Part shown: one piece after another, positions 15,989 to 25,323 of the stretch | How the letters are laid out: every line of letters starts with the position of its first letter | How positions within the stretch are numbered: position 1 is the first letter of the stretch | The notes under the pieces: model-generated | Told to the model about the DNA's origin: nothing | The model's database searches: none | The model's input: only the letters and a program-made list of their open reading frames with translations | Translations under genes and position numbers: made by a program | Assembly: GCA_029213195.1 (NCBI GenBank) | Contig: JARGNI010000027.1 | Location: 1 to 64,000 of the forward strand | Length of the DNA: 64,000 bases | Direction: 5' to 3' | DNA from: Verrucomicrobiales bacterium | GTDB taxonomy: Bacteria > Verrucomicrobiota > Verrucomicrobiia > Verrucomicrobiales > DEV007

Positions 15989-17152
15989 CTATCCGGCCAT
16001 GGCCTGCTTTCGATAGCGTCCCGGAGTGATCCCGTATCGCTTCCGATAGGTTTCGGAAAGATAGTGGGCATGGGTGAAGCCGGTTTGTTCGGCGATGACC
16101 TCGAGCGTGAAGTCGGTGTTTCGGAGGAGACGGTTGACCTCGCGGAATCGGATTCGGAGAATTTCTTCCTTGGTCCCCAGTTTCAAGGTGCGCTTCATAT
16201 GGCGATCGAGGGTGCTGCGAGAGAGGAGCAGTCGATCGCAAATCTCGCCCACGGTGATCCCGGAAAGGGCTTCTGCCCGAATGAGGCGAACCGCGCGGAG
16301 CACGATGGGGTCCTCGATCACGAATTCATCAGAAGAACCGCGCACTTCGATTTCGCGAGGGGGAATGAGAATCGGGCGTGACTCCGGAATCTTGCCTCGC
16401 ATCCATCGATCGAGAATTTCAGCAGCTCGAAATCCCACGGTTTCTCCGTCGAAGCGAACACTGGTCAGGGGAGGGGAGGCGAAATCGCAAAGGGTGGTTT
16501 CATTCTCGCAGCCGACGACGGCCACTTCTTCGGGGACCGCGATCCCAGTTCTTTGGCAGGCATCGAGAAGACGGACTCCGAGTTGATCGTTGGCGGCAAA
16601 AATGCCGATGGGCTTCTCAAGGGAGCGGAGCCACTGAACCAATTCTTCCTGGTGAGATTCCCAGTCGGCCGGACTCGCTTCGCCCTGCGATGGGAGCAGC
16701 TCGCAGTTGGCATCAGCAATCTCGATTCGCTTGACGAAATTCCTGACTCGCTCTTCGAAAAAGGCTTCGTTGTCGAGGGTGTAGGCGGCAAATCGACGGT
16801 AGCCTCGATGGAGGAAATGCTCCGCAACCTGCTCCCCGATCAGCGCATTGTCCATTCCCACGAAAGGGAGCGTCGGCGTCAGGTGAGTCGAGCGGAGTTC
16901 TACCGCAGGAACCGATGCCTTCCGGATCGCCTCGGCCATTTCGAGGCTGTGGGTTCTCGTCATGATGCCGTCTCCATCCCATTTCTCGAGCCACGGAGGA
17001 ACCGAGGAGTCCAAGGCCCGCAACTCGAGAAACGTCGACCAGGGCCCGTGCGATTGGAGATATCGCCTCACTCCGCCAAGCAGATCCCGGGTGTAAGATC
17101 GGGTCGTCTCGACGAGAATCGCGACGCGGAGAACGGAGGGTTGAGGTTTCAA
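15989..17152 (-). CDS. XylR-type transcriptional regulator (LacI-like sensor plus AraC helix-turn-helix)
   Basis: A 387-residue regulator. Residues about 8-275 resemble the periplasmic-binding fold of LacI-type sensors (RVAILVETTRSYTRDLLGGV, then FAANDQLGVRLLDACQRTG). Residues about 285-385 form an AraC-family DNA-binding domain with two helix-turn-helix units (SGITVGEICDRLLLSRST and VIAEQTGFTHAHYLSE). This architecture is that of XylR, which binds xylose. Here, beside sugar-acid enzymes, xylose or a related sugar or acid is a reasonable inducer. The start appears to be TTG at 17152. It is divergent from the DJ-1 gene across an 80-base gap that should hold the operators. Confidence 0.88.
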   Translation of the reverse strand: MKPQPSVLRVAILVETTRSYTRDLLGGVRRYLQSHGPWSTFLELRALDSSVPPWLEKWDGDGIMTRTHSLEMAEAIRKASVPAVELRSTHLTPTLPFVGMDNALIGEQVAEHFLHRGYRRFAAYTLDNEAFFEERVRNFVKRIEIADANCELLPSQGEASPADWESHQEELVQWLRSLEKPIGIFAANDQLGVRLLDACQRTGIAVPEEVAVVGCENETTLCDFASPPLTSVRFDGETVGFRAAEILDRWMRGKIPESRPILIPPREIEVRGSSDEFVIEDPIVLRAVRLIRAEALSGITVGEICDRLLLSRSTLDRHMKRTLKLGTKEEILRIRFREVNRLLRNTDFTLEVIAEQTGFTHAHYLSETYRKRYGITPGRYRKQAMAG

Positions 17153-17231
17153 AATGGAGGTGACGAAAAACCTGAGGAATTCTGAATCATACCCGTAGCG
17201 ACAGGGCCGTCAACGACGCTATTCTGGTTCC

Positions 17232-17801
17232 ATGTCAGAATTCATTGGAAAAGCTCTCATCGTGATCGGAGATGCCACCGAGACGGTGGACACGCTCTAT
17301 CCCTACTATCGGTTGCAGGAGGCAAAGATTCAGCCCGTCGTGATCGCTCCAGAGAAACGGCTCTACCAGATGGTGATGCACGAAGTGCGGCCGGGCTGGA
17401 CCATCACCAAGGAGTGGGAGGGCTACCAGATGCAGGCCGACCTCGCCTTTTCAGAAGTCGATCCAAGCGAGTATCTCGGAATCCTCTTTTCGGGTGGTCG
17501 TGCTCCCGAATACATCCGCGAAGATGAAGATCTCATCAACTTGACCCAGTGGTTTTTTGATCATGACAAACCCATCGCCAGTGTTTGCCATGGTGTCGAG
17601 ATTCCCGCCCGTGCCAATCGAGTGCGGGGACGACGCATGGCGACGGTGCCCAAGTGCCAGTTCGATCTCGAGATCTGCGGAGGAACCTTTGTCAACGAGC
17701 CCTGCGTCATCGACGGCAACCTCGTATCCGGAAGGACCTTTCACGACAACGGTCACTATGTCGGGCCGTGGATCAAGATGCTCGAAGAGGCGGCCTCCTG
17801 A
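17232..17801 (+). CDS. DJ-1/PfpI family protein
   Basis: A 189-residue protein of the DJ-1/PfpI superfamily. The nucleophile elbow is SVCHGVE (cysteine at about residue 120), followed by a conserved histidine, and the N-terminal strand KALIVIGDATETVDTLYPYY fits the fold. Relatives act as glyoxalases, deglycases, chaperones or amidases; the exact activity cannot be read from sequence. It opens a series of closely packed plus-strand genes that runs to 26981, with 21 bases to the next gene. Confidence 0.85.
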   Translation: MSEFIGKALIVIGDATETVDTLYPYYRLQEAKIQPVVIAPEKRLYQMVMHEVRPGWTITKEWEGYQMQADLAFSEVDPSEYLGILFSGGRAPEYIREDEDLINLTQWFFDHDKPIASVCHGVEIPARANRVRGRRMATVPKCQFDLEICGGTFVNEPCVIDGNLVSGRTFHDNGHYVGPWIKMLEEAAS

Positions 17802-17822
17802 AACCCTGACAAACACTTCGCG

Positions 17823-18737
17823 ATGAATCGTAGAACTGCCCTGGAAATGCTCGGGCTCAGCGCGGTGGCTGCGCTTGGTCCTCAAGTGGCTTCCGCTGCG
17901 AAGCAACATCCTCGTTATGTCCTATCGTCTGCCATGTATGGCGATCTGCCTCTCGAAGCCGTCCTGGCAGAAGCGAAGCGAGCCGGTTGTGAGTCGGTCG
18001 ACATCTGGCGGAAGGTGCATGCGACCCATCGTGAACAGATCACGGAGATGGGGGACGAGGCGTTCCAGTCCCTTCTCGAGAAACACGAAACGAAAATGTC
18101 CGTTTCGACCTGTTATCCGCTCGGGCCGTTCAAGCAGGATGACGAACTCCGCTGGGTCAAAAAGAACGGCGGCTTCCTTACGGTTTGTGGTTCGGGCAGG
18201 ATGGGGGAGAAAGATCCTGTGGGCGAAGAGGCGAAACGACAGGTAAAAGCTTTTTTCGAGAAGTTGAAGCCGCATTACGAGCTTGCTGAGGAACTCGGGG
18301 TAACGATGGCGATCGAGAACCACAAGAACGCGATGCTCTCTTCGCCAGACTCGATCCGATACTTTGCCGAGATGAATCCGTCGAAGAACGTGGGGATCGC
18401 CTTTGCACCCCATCACCTCTACGATGCCGTCGAAGAAATCCCCGGCTTGCTGCGGGACTGTGGGAAGGAGAATCTACCGTTCATCTACTTCCAGGAGCAT
18501 CACCCTTCTTCCAAAACGAAGATGGCCAAGGAAGAGGAACTGAAACAATTGCCGGGCTTCGGCTCGCTGGACTATGTTCCGATCCTTGCGGCTTTGCAGG
18601 TGGTCGAGTTTTCCGGGCTGGCTGAGATTTTCATGCACCCCGTTCCGCGGGGAATCCCTGTTTTGCCTACGGCGGAGGAAATCACCGACGTGATTCTCAA
18701 ATCGCGAGCCTACATCGAGGAATGCCTGCCGGAATGA
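17823..18737 (+). CDS. Tat-exported sugar phosphate isomerase/epimerase-like protein
   Basis: A 304-residue TIM-barrel protein of the xylose-isomerase-like (AP endonuclease 2) family. The N-terminus MNRRTALEMLGLSAVAALG is a twin-arginine signal with cleavage near residue 26, so the enzyme should be folded before export. Conserved elements include the barrel strands with GCESVDIWRKV, TMAIENHKNAM (metal-ligand glutamate) and FIYFQEHHPS. Such secreted family members are common in PVC bacteria and may act on sugars or inositols outside the cytoplasm. Its stop overlaps the frame of the cytochrome gene. Confidence 0.84.
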   Translation: MNRRTALEMLGLSAVAALGPQVASAAKQHPRYVLSSAMYGDLPLEAVLAEAKRAGCESVDIWRKVHATHREQITEMGDEAFQSLLEKHETKMSVSTCYPLGPFKQDDELRWVKKNGGFLTVCGSGRMGEKDPVGEEAKRQVKAFFEKLKPHYELAEELGVTMAIENHKNAMLSSPDSIRYFAEMNPSKNVGIAFAPHHLYDAVEEIPGLLRDCGKENLPFIYFQEHHPSSKTKMAKEEELKQLPGFGSLDYVPILAALQVVEFSGLAEIFMHPVPRGIPVLPTAEEITDVILKSRAYIEECLPE

Positions 18738-20941
18738 TGGAGCTGGGCAAAAAGTCAACAGGGTTAAGACCTCGAACCAACCCTGTTCCATCCGAGATCC
18801 GGACGAATGGATTGTTTCGAAAAGGCAGCACGAGGTTTTTCCGGAGTCCTCTTGGGAGTGCGGCATGGTTAGTGTTGGTGATCGGGGTCTGCCTGTGGGC
18901 TAAGATCCCAGTTTTCTCCCAGCCTCACGTCGCCGGATACGAGCGGTTTCATGCTGATGAGGCGAGTGTCGAGGGAGGCGCGATTCTCTTTTCGGAGCTG
19001 GGCTGTGCCAGTTGTCATGGAGGATCCGACATGATTGTCCCGCGGCAAGGCCCTGCGTTGACGAACCTGAGCAGTCGGGTGGATCGTGATTGGGTGCGGT
19101 CTTTCCTGAAAACGCCGGAAAGTGGGAGGAAAGGATCGACGATGCCTTCCCTGGTTCACGGGTTGAGCGATGAGGAGATCGATGGTGTCGTGGACTATCT
19201 TGGTTCGTTGGGCAAAGGATTGAAATTTCGAGCAGAGCGTCACGCCAACGCCGAGCGAGGAAGTGCGTTGTATCATGAAAAGGGATGTATCGCCTGCCAC
19301 GAACCGACCGATGACTTCCGGGGGCCGCGTGCGAGAGGTGATCAGTTTGAATCGGAGTTCGCGATAGCCCATCCCGAACTCACGAAGAAGACGAGCCTGG
19401 CCGCGCTACATCATTTCCTGATGCAGCCTTCCGCTTTCCGACCCGACGGACGCATGCCGCACTTTGCCCTGGAGAAGCAAGAGGCGATGGATATCGCGGC
19501 GCACCTGATGGACTTTCAACCCAGCGACCCGCGGGAGGCCGTGACGCTGAAGCCCTGGCCGAAAGCCGACGCCAGTTCGATCGAGTTGGGAAAGGCGGTC
19601 GTTCAAAAGCAGAACTGCGCTGCCTGCCATTCTCTTCCCGGGATCGAGGCATCCACTCCTTTCCCGCTGGATGCGACGGAGAGAGCAACCGGCTGTCTCA
19701 GCCGCGAGAAGGAAGAGGGGGTGCCTTTCTATCCGCTCTCGGAAGGTCAGCGAGCCTCGCTGCTTCTCTTTCTCTCCCGAGAGGACCGATCCTCTCACGA
19801 CGAGTTGAGCTTTGCGGCGATGAACTGTGTTGCCTGTCATGAACGGGATGGCAGGGGAGGGCCGTCGCCGGAGACTGACCCTTACTTCGTCGGAATGGAA
19901 TCCCTCGGGGATTCGGGGCGGATCCCGCCACCGCTGACGGGGGTTGGTCACAAGCTTCTCCCCGACGCGATGAAGCATGTCTTTACCGGACTCGAAGGCA
20001 GCCGAGTTCGTTCCTATTTGAAGACACAGATGCCGGTCTATGGCCAACATTCCGAGGTGCTCACGAAATGGTTGCAGGAGGAGGATAGCAGGGTGGAAAC
20101 GCATTCCGATCCTCTCGATGCGGAACCGTCTGGCGACTCTATCGGTGCGGGCCAGAAGTTGCTGGGGATTCACGGCGGAGTGAATTGCATTACCTGTCAC
20201 CAGTGGGACCAAAAGGATTCTCTGGGGATTCCAGCGCTCGACATTTCCCGGCTCGATCAGCGGCTACGGTATGATTGGTTTCACGAGTACCTCCTCAACC
20301 CGGCCTCCTATCGACCCGGCACCTTGATGCCTCCACTCTGGCCAGGAGGGAACTCGACGGTCCCCGATGTGCTGGAAGGGAATGCCGAAAAGCAGATCGG
20401 CGCGATCTGGGCGTTTATCGCCAAGGGAGAGGGAATCCCGGAAGGCTTTCCCGACCGCAGTGGGGGGCAGTTCGAACTCGTTCCGACGGATCAGCCGATC
20501 ATCCAGCGGACCTTTTTCAATCAAACGGGAACCAAGGCGATTCTCGTGGGATTCCCGGGCAAGGTTCATCTCGCTTACGATGGAGCAAAGGGGAAACCTT
20601 CCTTGATCTGGCGCGGGGGGTTCTTCGATGCGTATGATACCTGGTTCACGAGAGCGGCGCCCTTTGGGGATCCGTTAGGAGAAGATACCCGCCTCTTCGA
20701 GGGGGAGACGGGAGAGCGCCGATTCCTGGGCTACCGCCTGGACCGGGAGGGCAATCCGACCTTCCTCCTGCGAGTGGGTGATCAGAAGCTGGAAGACCAT
20801 TTCGAGGTGAGTGATGGAATCCTCAAGCGTGTCCTTCGCTGGGATTCCGGGGAAGAACCGGCCGTTGGTCACCCCAAGGGTGTCGAGAAAACGATTCGAC
20901 GGAAAGACGGGCTGCTGGAGGTGGAATACCGATGGAAATGA
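18722..20941 (+). CDS. Five-heme c-type cytochrome protein
   Basis: A 739-residue exported protein with a membrane-spanning signal at about residues 43-66. Five CxxCH heme sites are visible: CASCH (95), CIACH (189), CAACH (299), CVACH (369) and CITCH (489). The last 200 residues have no heme site and look beta-rich, like a domain fused to PVC cytochromes. It is probably a periplasmic electron carrier or oxidase subunit for the PQQ-like dehydrogenase encoded next. The start is uncertain: ATG 18722, or ATG 18734, which overlaps the upstream TGA as ATGA. The stop overlaps the next gene. Confidence 0.87.
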   Translation: MPAGMMELGKKSTGLRPRTNPVPSEIRTNGLFRKGSTRFFRSPLGSAAWLVLVIGVCLWAKIPVFSQPHVAGYERFHADEASVEGGAILFSELGCASCHGGSDMIVPRQGPALTNLSSRVDRDWVRSFLKTPESGRKGSTMPSLVHGLSDEEIDGVVDYLGSLGKGLKFRAERHANAERGSALYHEKGCIACHEPTDDFRGPRARGDQFESEFAIAHPELTKKTSLAALHHFLMQPSAFRPDGRMPHFALEKQEAMDIAAHLMDFQPSDPREAVTLKPWPKADASSIELGKAVVQKQNCAACHSLPGIEASTPFPLDATERATGCLSREKEEGVPFYPLSEGQRASLLLFLSREDRSSHDELSFAAMNCVACHERDGRGGPSPETDPYFVGMESLGDSGRIPPPLTGVGHKLLPDAMKHVFTGLEGSRVRSYLKTQMPVYGQHSEVLTKWLQEEDSRVETHSDPLDAEPSGDSIGAGQKLLGIHGGVNCITCHQWDQKDSLGIPALDISRLDQRLRYDWFHEYLLNPASYRPGTLMPPLWPGGNSTVPDVLEGNAEKQIGAIWAFIAKGEGIPEGFPDRSGGQFELVPTDQPIIQRTFFNQTGTKAILVGFPGKVHLAYDGAKGKPSLIWRGGFFDAYDTWFTRAAPFGDPLGEDTRLFEGETGERRFLGYRLDREGNPTFLLRVGDQKLEDHFEVSDGILKRVLRWDSGEEPAVGHPKGVEKTIRRKDGLLEVEYRWK

Positions 20942-22437
20942 AATTCAGGATTATAGTTTTGGCAGGAATTCTGGGGCTTGGGCTTGCTGCGGGGCAGGAA
21001 CCGCAGGTGAGCTACCAGGTTCAGCATCTCTTGACCGCCAGTTCTCCCAGTGATTCCCGATCCAAGGAGTGGAAGCCAGGTGACGGACTGACTCTCGAAG
21101 TCAGCGGGATGGCGTGGATGGGAAAGGAACTCGCACTCTCGATTCGAAAAGGAGAAGTCTGGATTGTGGAGAATCCTCTGGCGGAGAATCCTGAGGATCT
21201 GAAGTTTCGGCTGTTTGCTTCGGGACTGCACGAGCCTCTCGGATTGGCGGTCGATGGCGATGACCTCCTCGTATCGCAGCGAGCTGAGATCACGAGGCTT
21301 CAGGATTCCGATGGTGATGGCGTCGCCGATGCCTACCTCACCGAGTGTGATGGCTGGAATGTCTCCGGGAACTATCACGCCTATTCCTACGGGCCGGAAC
21401 GCGATGGGGAAGGAAATCTGTGGGTGACCCTGAATCTTGGCATGGGGCAGCTCGCCGACAATTCCATCGGTTGGCGAGGTTGGGGCGGCATCATTGGAGG
21501 CGATGGCCGCTTCCAACCCAAGGCGATGGGGATGCGTTCGCCAAGTGGTCTCGGGGCCAACCTGGACGGGGACATGTTCTACACCGATCAACAGGGCACG
21601 TGGATTCCCGCCAGCCCGGTCTATCACTTGCGACCGGGTGTCTTTTTTGGAAACCAGGAATCGCTGGGCACGCTCGAGAATCCGAACGCGCCCTTTCAAC
21701 TGAGCCAAGTTCCGAAGCCCAATCAGCCTTATCCGAAAGCGTTGCGGAGTGTGAAGGAGTTTGTCCCTCCGGCCGTGTGGCTGCCCTACAACAAGCTCGG
21801 TCGTTCCACGACCGATATCGAGGTGATTCCCGAGGGAGAGGCATTTGGTCCCTTCGGTGGGCAGCTCCTCGTGGGGGAATTCACCAATTCTGCAATCCAG
21901 CGGGTCTTTCTCGAGAAGGTCGATGGCGAATACCAGGGCGCCTGTTTTCCATTTCTCGATGGTTTCCCTGCAGCGGTGGTTCGCTTGTCATTTGGTCCGG
22001 ATGGTTCGCTCTTTGTCGGAATGACCAATCGGGGATGGTCTTCATTGGGGAATCGCTCCTACGGACTCTCTCGGGTTACTTATCAGGGCGAGGCGCCATT
22101 TGCGATCCAGGAGATGAAAGCTCGGCCAACGGGTTTTGAACTTCTCTTTACCCATCCGATCGATCCCGAGAGCGTGAAGTCGGATTCCGGGCTTTCGATG
22201 ACCAATTTCACCTACGAATACTCCTCGTCGTATGGTGGCGAGGAGATCGATACCCAGGCGAATGCGATCCGGAATCGAACGCTCTCCGAGGACGGGAAGA
22301 CTCTTGTCCTCGAGATTGAAGGACTTCGGGAACTCTATGTCCATGAGTTGCATCTCGATGGCATTCGGTCCCGTTCGGGGGAGTCTCTTTCCCAGCCCCG
22401 CGCTTACTACACGCTCAATCGCATTCCCAAACCATGA
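20932..22437 (+). CDS. Secreted PQQ-dependent-type sugar dehydrogenase (beta-propeller)
   Basis: A 501-residue secreted protein with a signal peptide (residues about 1-22). The propeller has blades such as DSDGDGVADAYLTECDGW, SYGPERDGEGNLWVTLNLG and GLGANLDGDMFYTDQQGTW, as in glucose/sorbosone dehydrogenases and PVC propeller proteins; a beta-rich tail of about 100 residues follows. It presumably oxidises a sugar in the periplasm with electrons passed to the upstream five-heme cytochrome; the cofactor is not certain. The start ATG at 20932 has GGAGG at 20917-20921 upstream; a second ATG at 20938 overlaps the cytochrome stop. Confidence 0.83.
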   Translation: MEMKFRIIVLAGILGLGLAAGQEPQVSYQVQHLLTASSPSDSRSKEWKPGDGLTLEVSGMAWMGKELALSIRKGEVWIVENPLAENPEDLKFRLFASGLHEPLGLAVDGDDLLVSQRAEITRLQDSDGDGVADAYLTECDGWNVSGNYHAYSYGPERDGEGNLWVTLNLGMGQLADNSIGWRGWGGIIGGDGRFQPKAMGMRSPSGLGANLDGDMFYTDQQGTWIPASPVYHLRPGVFFGNQESLGTLENPNAPFQLSQVPKPNQPYPKALRSVKEFVPPAVWLPYNKLGRSTTDIEVIPEGEAFGPFGGQLLVGEFTNSAIQRVFLEKVDGEYQGACFPFLDGFPAAVVRLSFGPDGSLFVGMTNRGWSSLGNRSYGLSRVTYQGEAPFAIQEMKARPTGFELLFTHPIDPESVKSDSGLSMTNFTYEYSSSYGGEEIDTQANAIRNRTLSEDGKTLVLEIEGLRELYVHELHLDGIRSRSGESLSQPRAYYTLNRIPKP

Positions 22438-24365
22438 GATTCGCAATCCTCAGTCTTTCTCTCTGCAGCTCGTTGCTTGCTCAGGATCATCCCTGGCCTG
22501 ATCCGGTGGCCAATCATGTCGTGCCCTACCAGAGTCTCGGGATCACCCATGGACCGGTGCTCGGGCAGATCAGTGACGAGTCGGTGCGGGTCTGGATCCG
22601 GACGGCGGAAGCGCTCCCGTTTTCGGTCATGGTTTCGGAGAGTCTGCCCTTCGAGAATGCGATTGCAGTGGACGGAGAAACGGACCCGGAAAAGGACTTC
22701 ACTGGATGGGTGACCGTGAAAGGACTGAAAGCCAACACGCGCTATTACTATGCCGTGAAACTCCGTGGAGAGATTGTCGACATCCGGGCCGAGGTCGATC
22801 AACCATGGCCCTCATTTCGAACCCTGCCCGACGCCCAGAGCTTCGCTCACGAGTTCAATCCGGACGGGAAGTTCAACTTCTCCTTCTCGATCGGCGCCTG
22901 CCAGCGTCAACGTTCGCCGAAGGACACCTATGGGATCTACGCGAATCCTCCGGCCTTCAACACCCTCTGGGAAAAGCATCGTGAGGACCTCTTTTTTCAC
23001 ATCATCAATGGAGATTACACCTACGAGGAGACGCTCGATGGAACTCTCGGCGGGATCGAAAGCAACTACCGACTCTACCTGGAACGGGGGCGATCCTTGA
23101 ATCGATTCCTGCGTCACGTCCCCATGTTCACGATGTTCAATGATCATGAGGTGACCGACAATATCGATGGAGCCGGAGAAGTAGGACTGGCCAACGGGAG
23201 CTACCTTGTCAGGGACCCCGCTGTCGCGGTCTGGCAATACTATGCCAACTGGGCGAATGATGAAGCGCCTCATCGCGGATCGCTTCGATTCGGAACCGCG
23301 AAGCTGACGCAAGGTGAAGGTGTTCTCGTCGACGAGTCGGCGGACTTTTCCAAGCTGAATCTCGATCAAGTCAGCACTCTTCATGTCGGTCCGTACATGA
23401 AAGGCGGAGACAAGGAGAAGGAACATGTCAGGCACCGAGGAGGAAAGAATGCAGGTGTCTACCGAGTGGAGGAAGTCATCGACGCCCATCGTCTTCGTAT
23501 CTCGCCTCCGGCGCGAATGACGAACGAGGCTCCCTACAGCATCGGGACGCATCACTACTTTGATCGCATCATTGGCAATTCCCATTTTATCTTTCTCGAT
23601 ACGCGAAGCGAGCGGAGCGAATTCAAAGGGCCGAAGAACGCAGCCAAGCCTGGCGAGACCATTCTCGGTCCGGTGCAGAAAAAATGGTTTCTCGAAACCG
23701 CAAGGTCGTCACCGGCCGAGTTTCTCTTCATCGTCTCGGGAGATCCCTGGGTGATCTATCATTCCGCCTACCACATGCGTGGCGAGAGCACGGAGACAAA
23801 GGGCGATGGCTTCGCCGGATATGTCGAAGAGCGCGAGGAGTTGATCGAAGCGCTCGATGGAATCTCGAAACCGGTCCTGATTCTCTCGGGCGATGTTCAC
23901 CAGCCTTTCTCGGTCCAGATCACGGACAACGTCTGGGAGTTCCTCTGTTCTCCAATCAACTCGGCGAATCACCCCATCGGGACCGCAGGGCTGCCACCAC
24001 TCGGGGGGTGGTTCGACAGCCAGGGGCGAAAGGTGAAGATCAAGTGGTGTGGCGGCTACCCTGACAATGTGCACTACCTGAGACAGCGCCACACGAACTA
24101 CACGGTGGTGCAGGTCAACAACGTGGTGCGGGCTGGGCGAAATGATCGCGAGGGGTTGCAGTACCTGGCCTATGACGAACCGCAGGTCATCGTGCGATTC
24201 CACGATGGCTACACGGGAGATCTCCTCTATGCCGAGTCGATCTCGACGATGGATGCCAAGCCGGAAGGAAAGGCCGCACCGAAAGTGAACCGTTTCGGGC
24301 ACTGGTTTCAGAAAGAGGAACCCGAGACGAAGAAGGAGATCGACAACGGTAAGAAAGCGCGTTGA
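22434..24365 (+). CDS. PhoD-type alkaline phosphatase/phosphodiesterase
   Basis: A 643-residue secreted metallophosphoesterase. The signal peptide covers about residues 1-16. An N-terminal fibronectin-like domain (about 35-130) is followed by the PhoD catalytic domain with metal-ligand stretches HIINGDYTYEE, MFTMFNDHEVTDNIDG and LILSGDVHQPFSV. An insertion of about 90 residues (about 285-370) sits between the catalytic blocks. PhoD enzymes hydrolyse phosphomonoesters and diesters outside the cell. Start ATG and upstream TGA overlap as ATGA, so it is coupled to the dehydrogenase. The export route looks Sec-like; the usual PhoD twin-arginine is not visible. Confidence 0.88.
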   Translation: MRFAILSLSLCSSLLAQDHPWPDPVANHVVPYQSLGITHGPVLGQISDESVRVWIRTAEALPFSVMVSESLPFENAIAVDGETDPEKDFTGWVTVKGLKANTRYYYAVKLRGEIVDIRAEVDQPWPSFRTLPDAQSFAHEFNPDGKFNFSFSIGACQRQRSPKDTYGIYANPPAFNTLWEKHREDLFFHIINGDYTYEETLDGTLGGIESNYRLYLERGRSLNRFLRHVPMFTMFNDHEVTDNIDGAGEVGLANGSYLVRDPAVAVWQYYANWANDEAPHRGSLRFGTAKLTQGEGVLVDESADFSKLNLDQVSTLHVGPYMKGGDKEKEHVRHRGGKNAGVYRVEEVIDAHRLRISPPARMTNEAPYSIGTHHYFDRIIGNSHFIFLDTRSERSEFKGPKNAAKPGETILGPVQKKWFLETARSSPAEFLFIVSGDPWVIYHSAYHMRGESTETKGDGFAGYVEEREELIEALDGISKPVLILSGDVHQPFSVQITDNVWEFLCSPINSANHPIGTAGLPPLGGWFDSQGRKVKIKWCGGYPDNVHYLRQRHTNYTVVQVNNVVRAGRNDREGLQYLAYDEPQVIVRFHDGYTGDLLYAESISTMDAKPEGKAAPKVNRFGHWFQKEEPETKKEIDNGKKAR

Positions 24366-24372
24366 TTCCGGA

Positions 24373-25323
24373 ATGGAGAAACCGCCTGTCCTCTTGATCC
24401 TCAATCCTGTCTCGGGGCAAGGGGACTACGCAGCGATCAAGACCGAAGTCGAAGAGACTCTGCAGGAGAGAAGAGTCGACTATGTTCTGCGCGAGACCGA
24501 GGGGGAAGGCGATGCCTTGCGCTGGGCACGAGAGGCGAAAGATTTTTCTCTCGTTCTCGTAGGGGGAGGGGATGGAACGATCATGGAAGCGATGAGCGGG
24601 ATGATCGAAAACCCGCGCCCCATCCCGCTCGCCCAACTTGGCATGGGCACCGCGAACCTTCTCGCTCGTGCCCTGGCCATTCCCACGAAGATCGGCGCAG
24701 GTCTGGATCTCGCCCTCGAAAGCGGGGTTTCGACCCAGATGGATGTCGGCTACCTGACCCAGCAGCAGCGTTATTTTGCGCTCGTGGCAGGGTCTGGCTG
24801 GGATGCGCGAATGATCCAGGATGCCAACCGTGAATTGAAGAATCGTCTCGGCTTTCTTGCCTACGTCTGGACGGGCTTGGTCAATCTCTTCCGCCTGAAC
24901 AATGCAAACGTGACCCTTGAGATCGACGGGCAGGAGCATTCGTTCCGAGCACACACGGTGGAGGTGATCAATGTCGGAGAGATCTATGGGACGGGGATCG
25001 CGCTGGGGGAGGACATGAGCCCCCACGACGGAAACCTCAATGTGGCCATCGCGAGTTCGCATAGTGCGTGGGGGCTCTTCAAACTCGCTTTTCGAATCTT
25101 TACGAAGCACTACCGAAACTCCACGAGCCTCCAGTATTTCACCGCTTCGCGTATCTCGGTCGATGCCGAGCCGCCGTTGCCACTCCAGATCGATGGGGAG
25201 GCCATTGGCCAGACCCCCTACGAAATCGAAGTGGTTCCCAATGGTGTTCGGCTCATCGTGCCTCGCGAGTATGCGGAAACCAAGAAGCTCGAGTTCGAGA
25301 GCAATCCCTTTTCTTCCTCATGA
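24373..25323 (+). CDS. Diacylglycerol/lipid kinase family protein
   Basis: A 316-residue DAGK-type lipid kinase. The ATP-site signature LVGGGDGTIMEAMSGM (about residues 57-72) and GTANLLARAL (about 93-102) are clear; the C-terminal domain contains DGNLNVAI and QIDGEAIGQTPYE, also typical. It probably phosphorylates a lipid at the inner face of the membrane, or a sphingosine-like molecule. It lies seven bases after the PhoD gene and overlaps the sulfatase start as ATGA. Confidence 0.88.
   Translation: MEKPPVLLILNPVSGQGDYAAIKTEVEETLQERRVDYVLRETEGEGDALRWAREAKDFSLVLVGGGDGTIMEAMSGMIENPRPIPLAQLGMGTANLLARALAIPTKIGAGLDLALESGVSTQMDVGYLTQQQRYFALVAGSGWDARMIQDANRELKNRLGFLAYVWTGLVNLFRLNNANVTLEIDGQEHSFRAHTVEVINVGEIYGTGIALGEDMSPHDGNLNVAIASSHSAWGLFKLAFRIFTKHYRNSTSLQYFTASRISVDAEPPLPLQIDGEAIGQTPYEIEVVPNGVRLIVPREYAETKKLEFESNPFSSS

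Noticed and set aside
25068-25319. Extended N-terminus of the sulfatase
   Set aside because: The extra 84 codons lie within the lipid kinase gene in another frame and precede a clear signal peptide at 25320.
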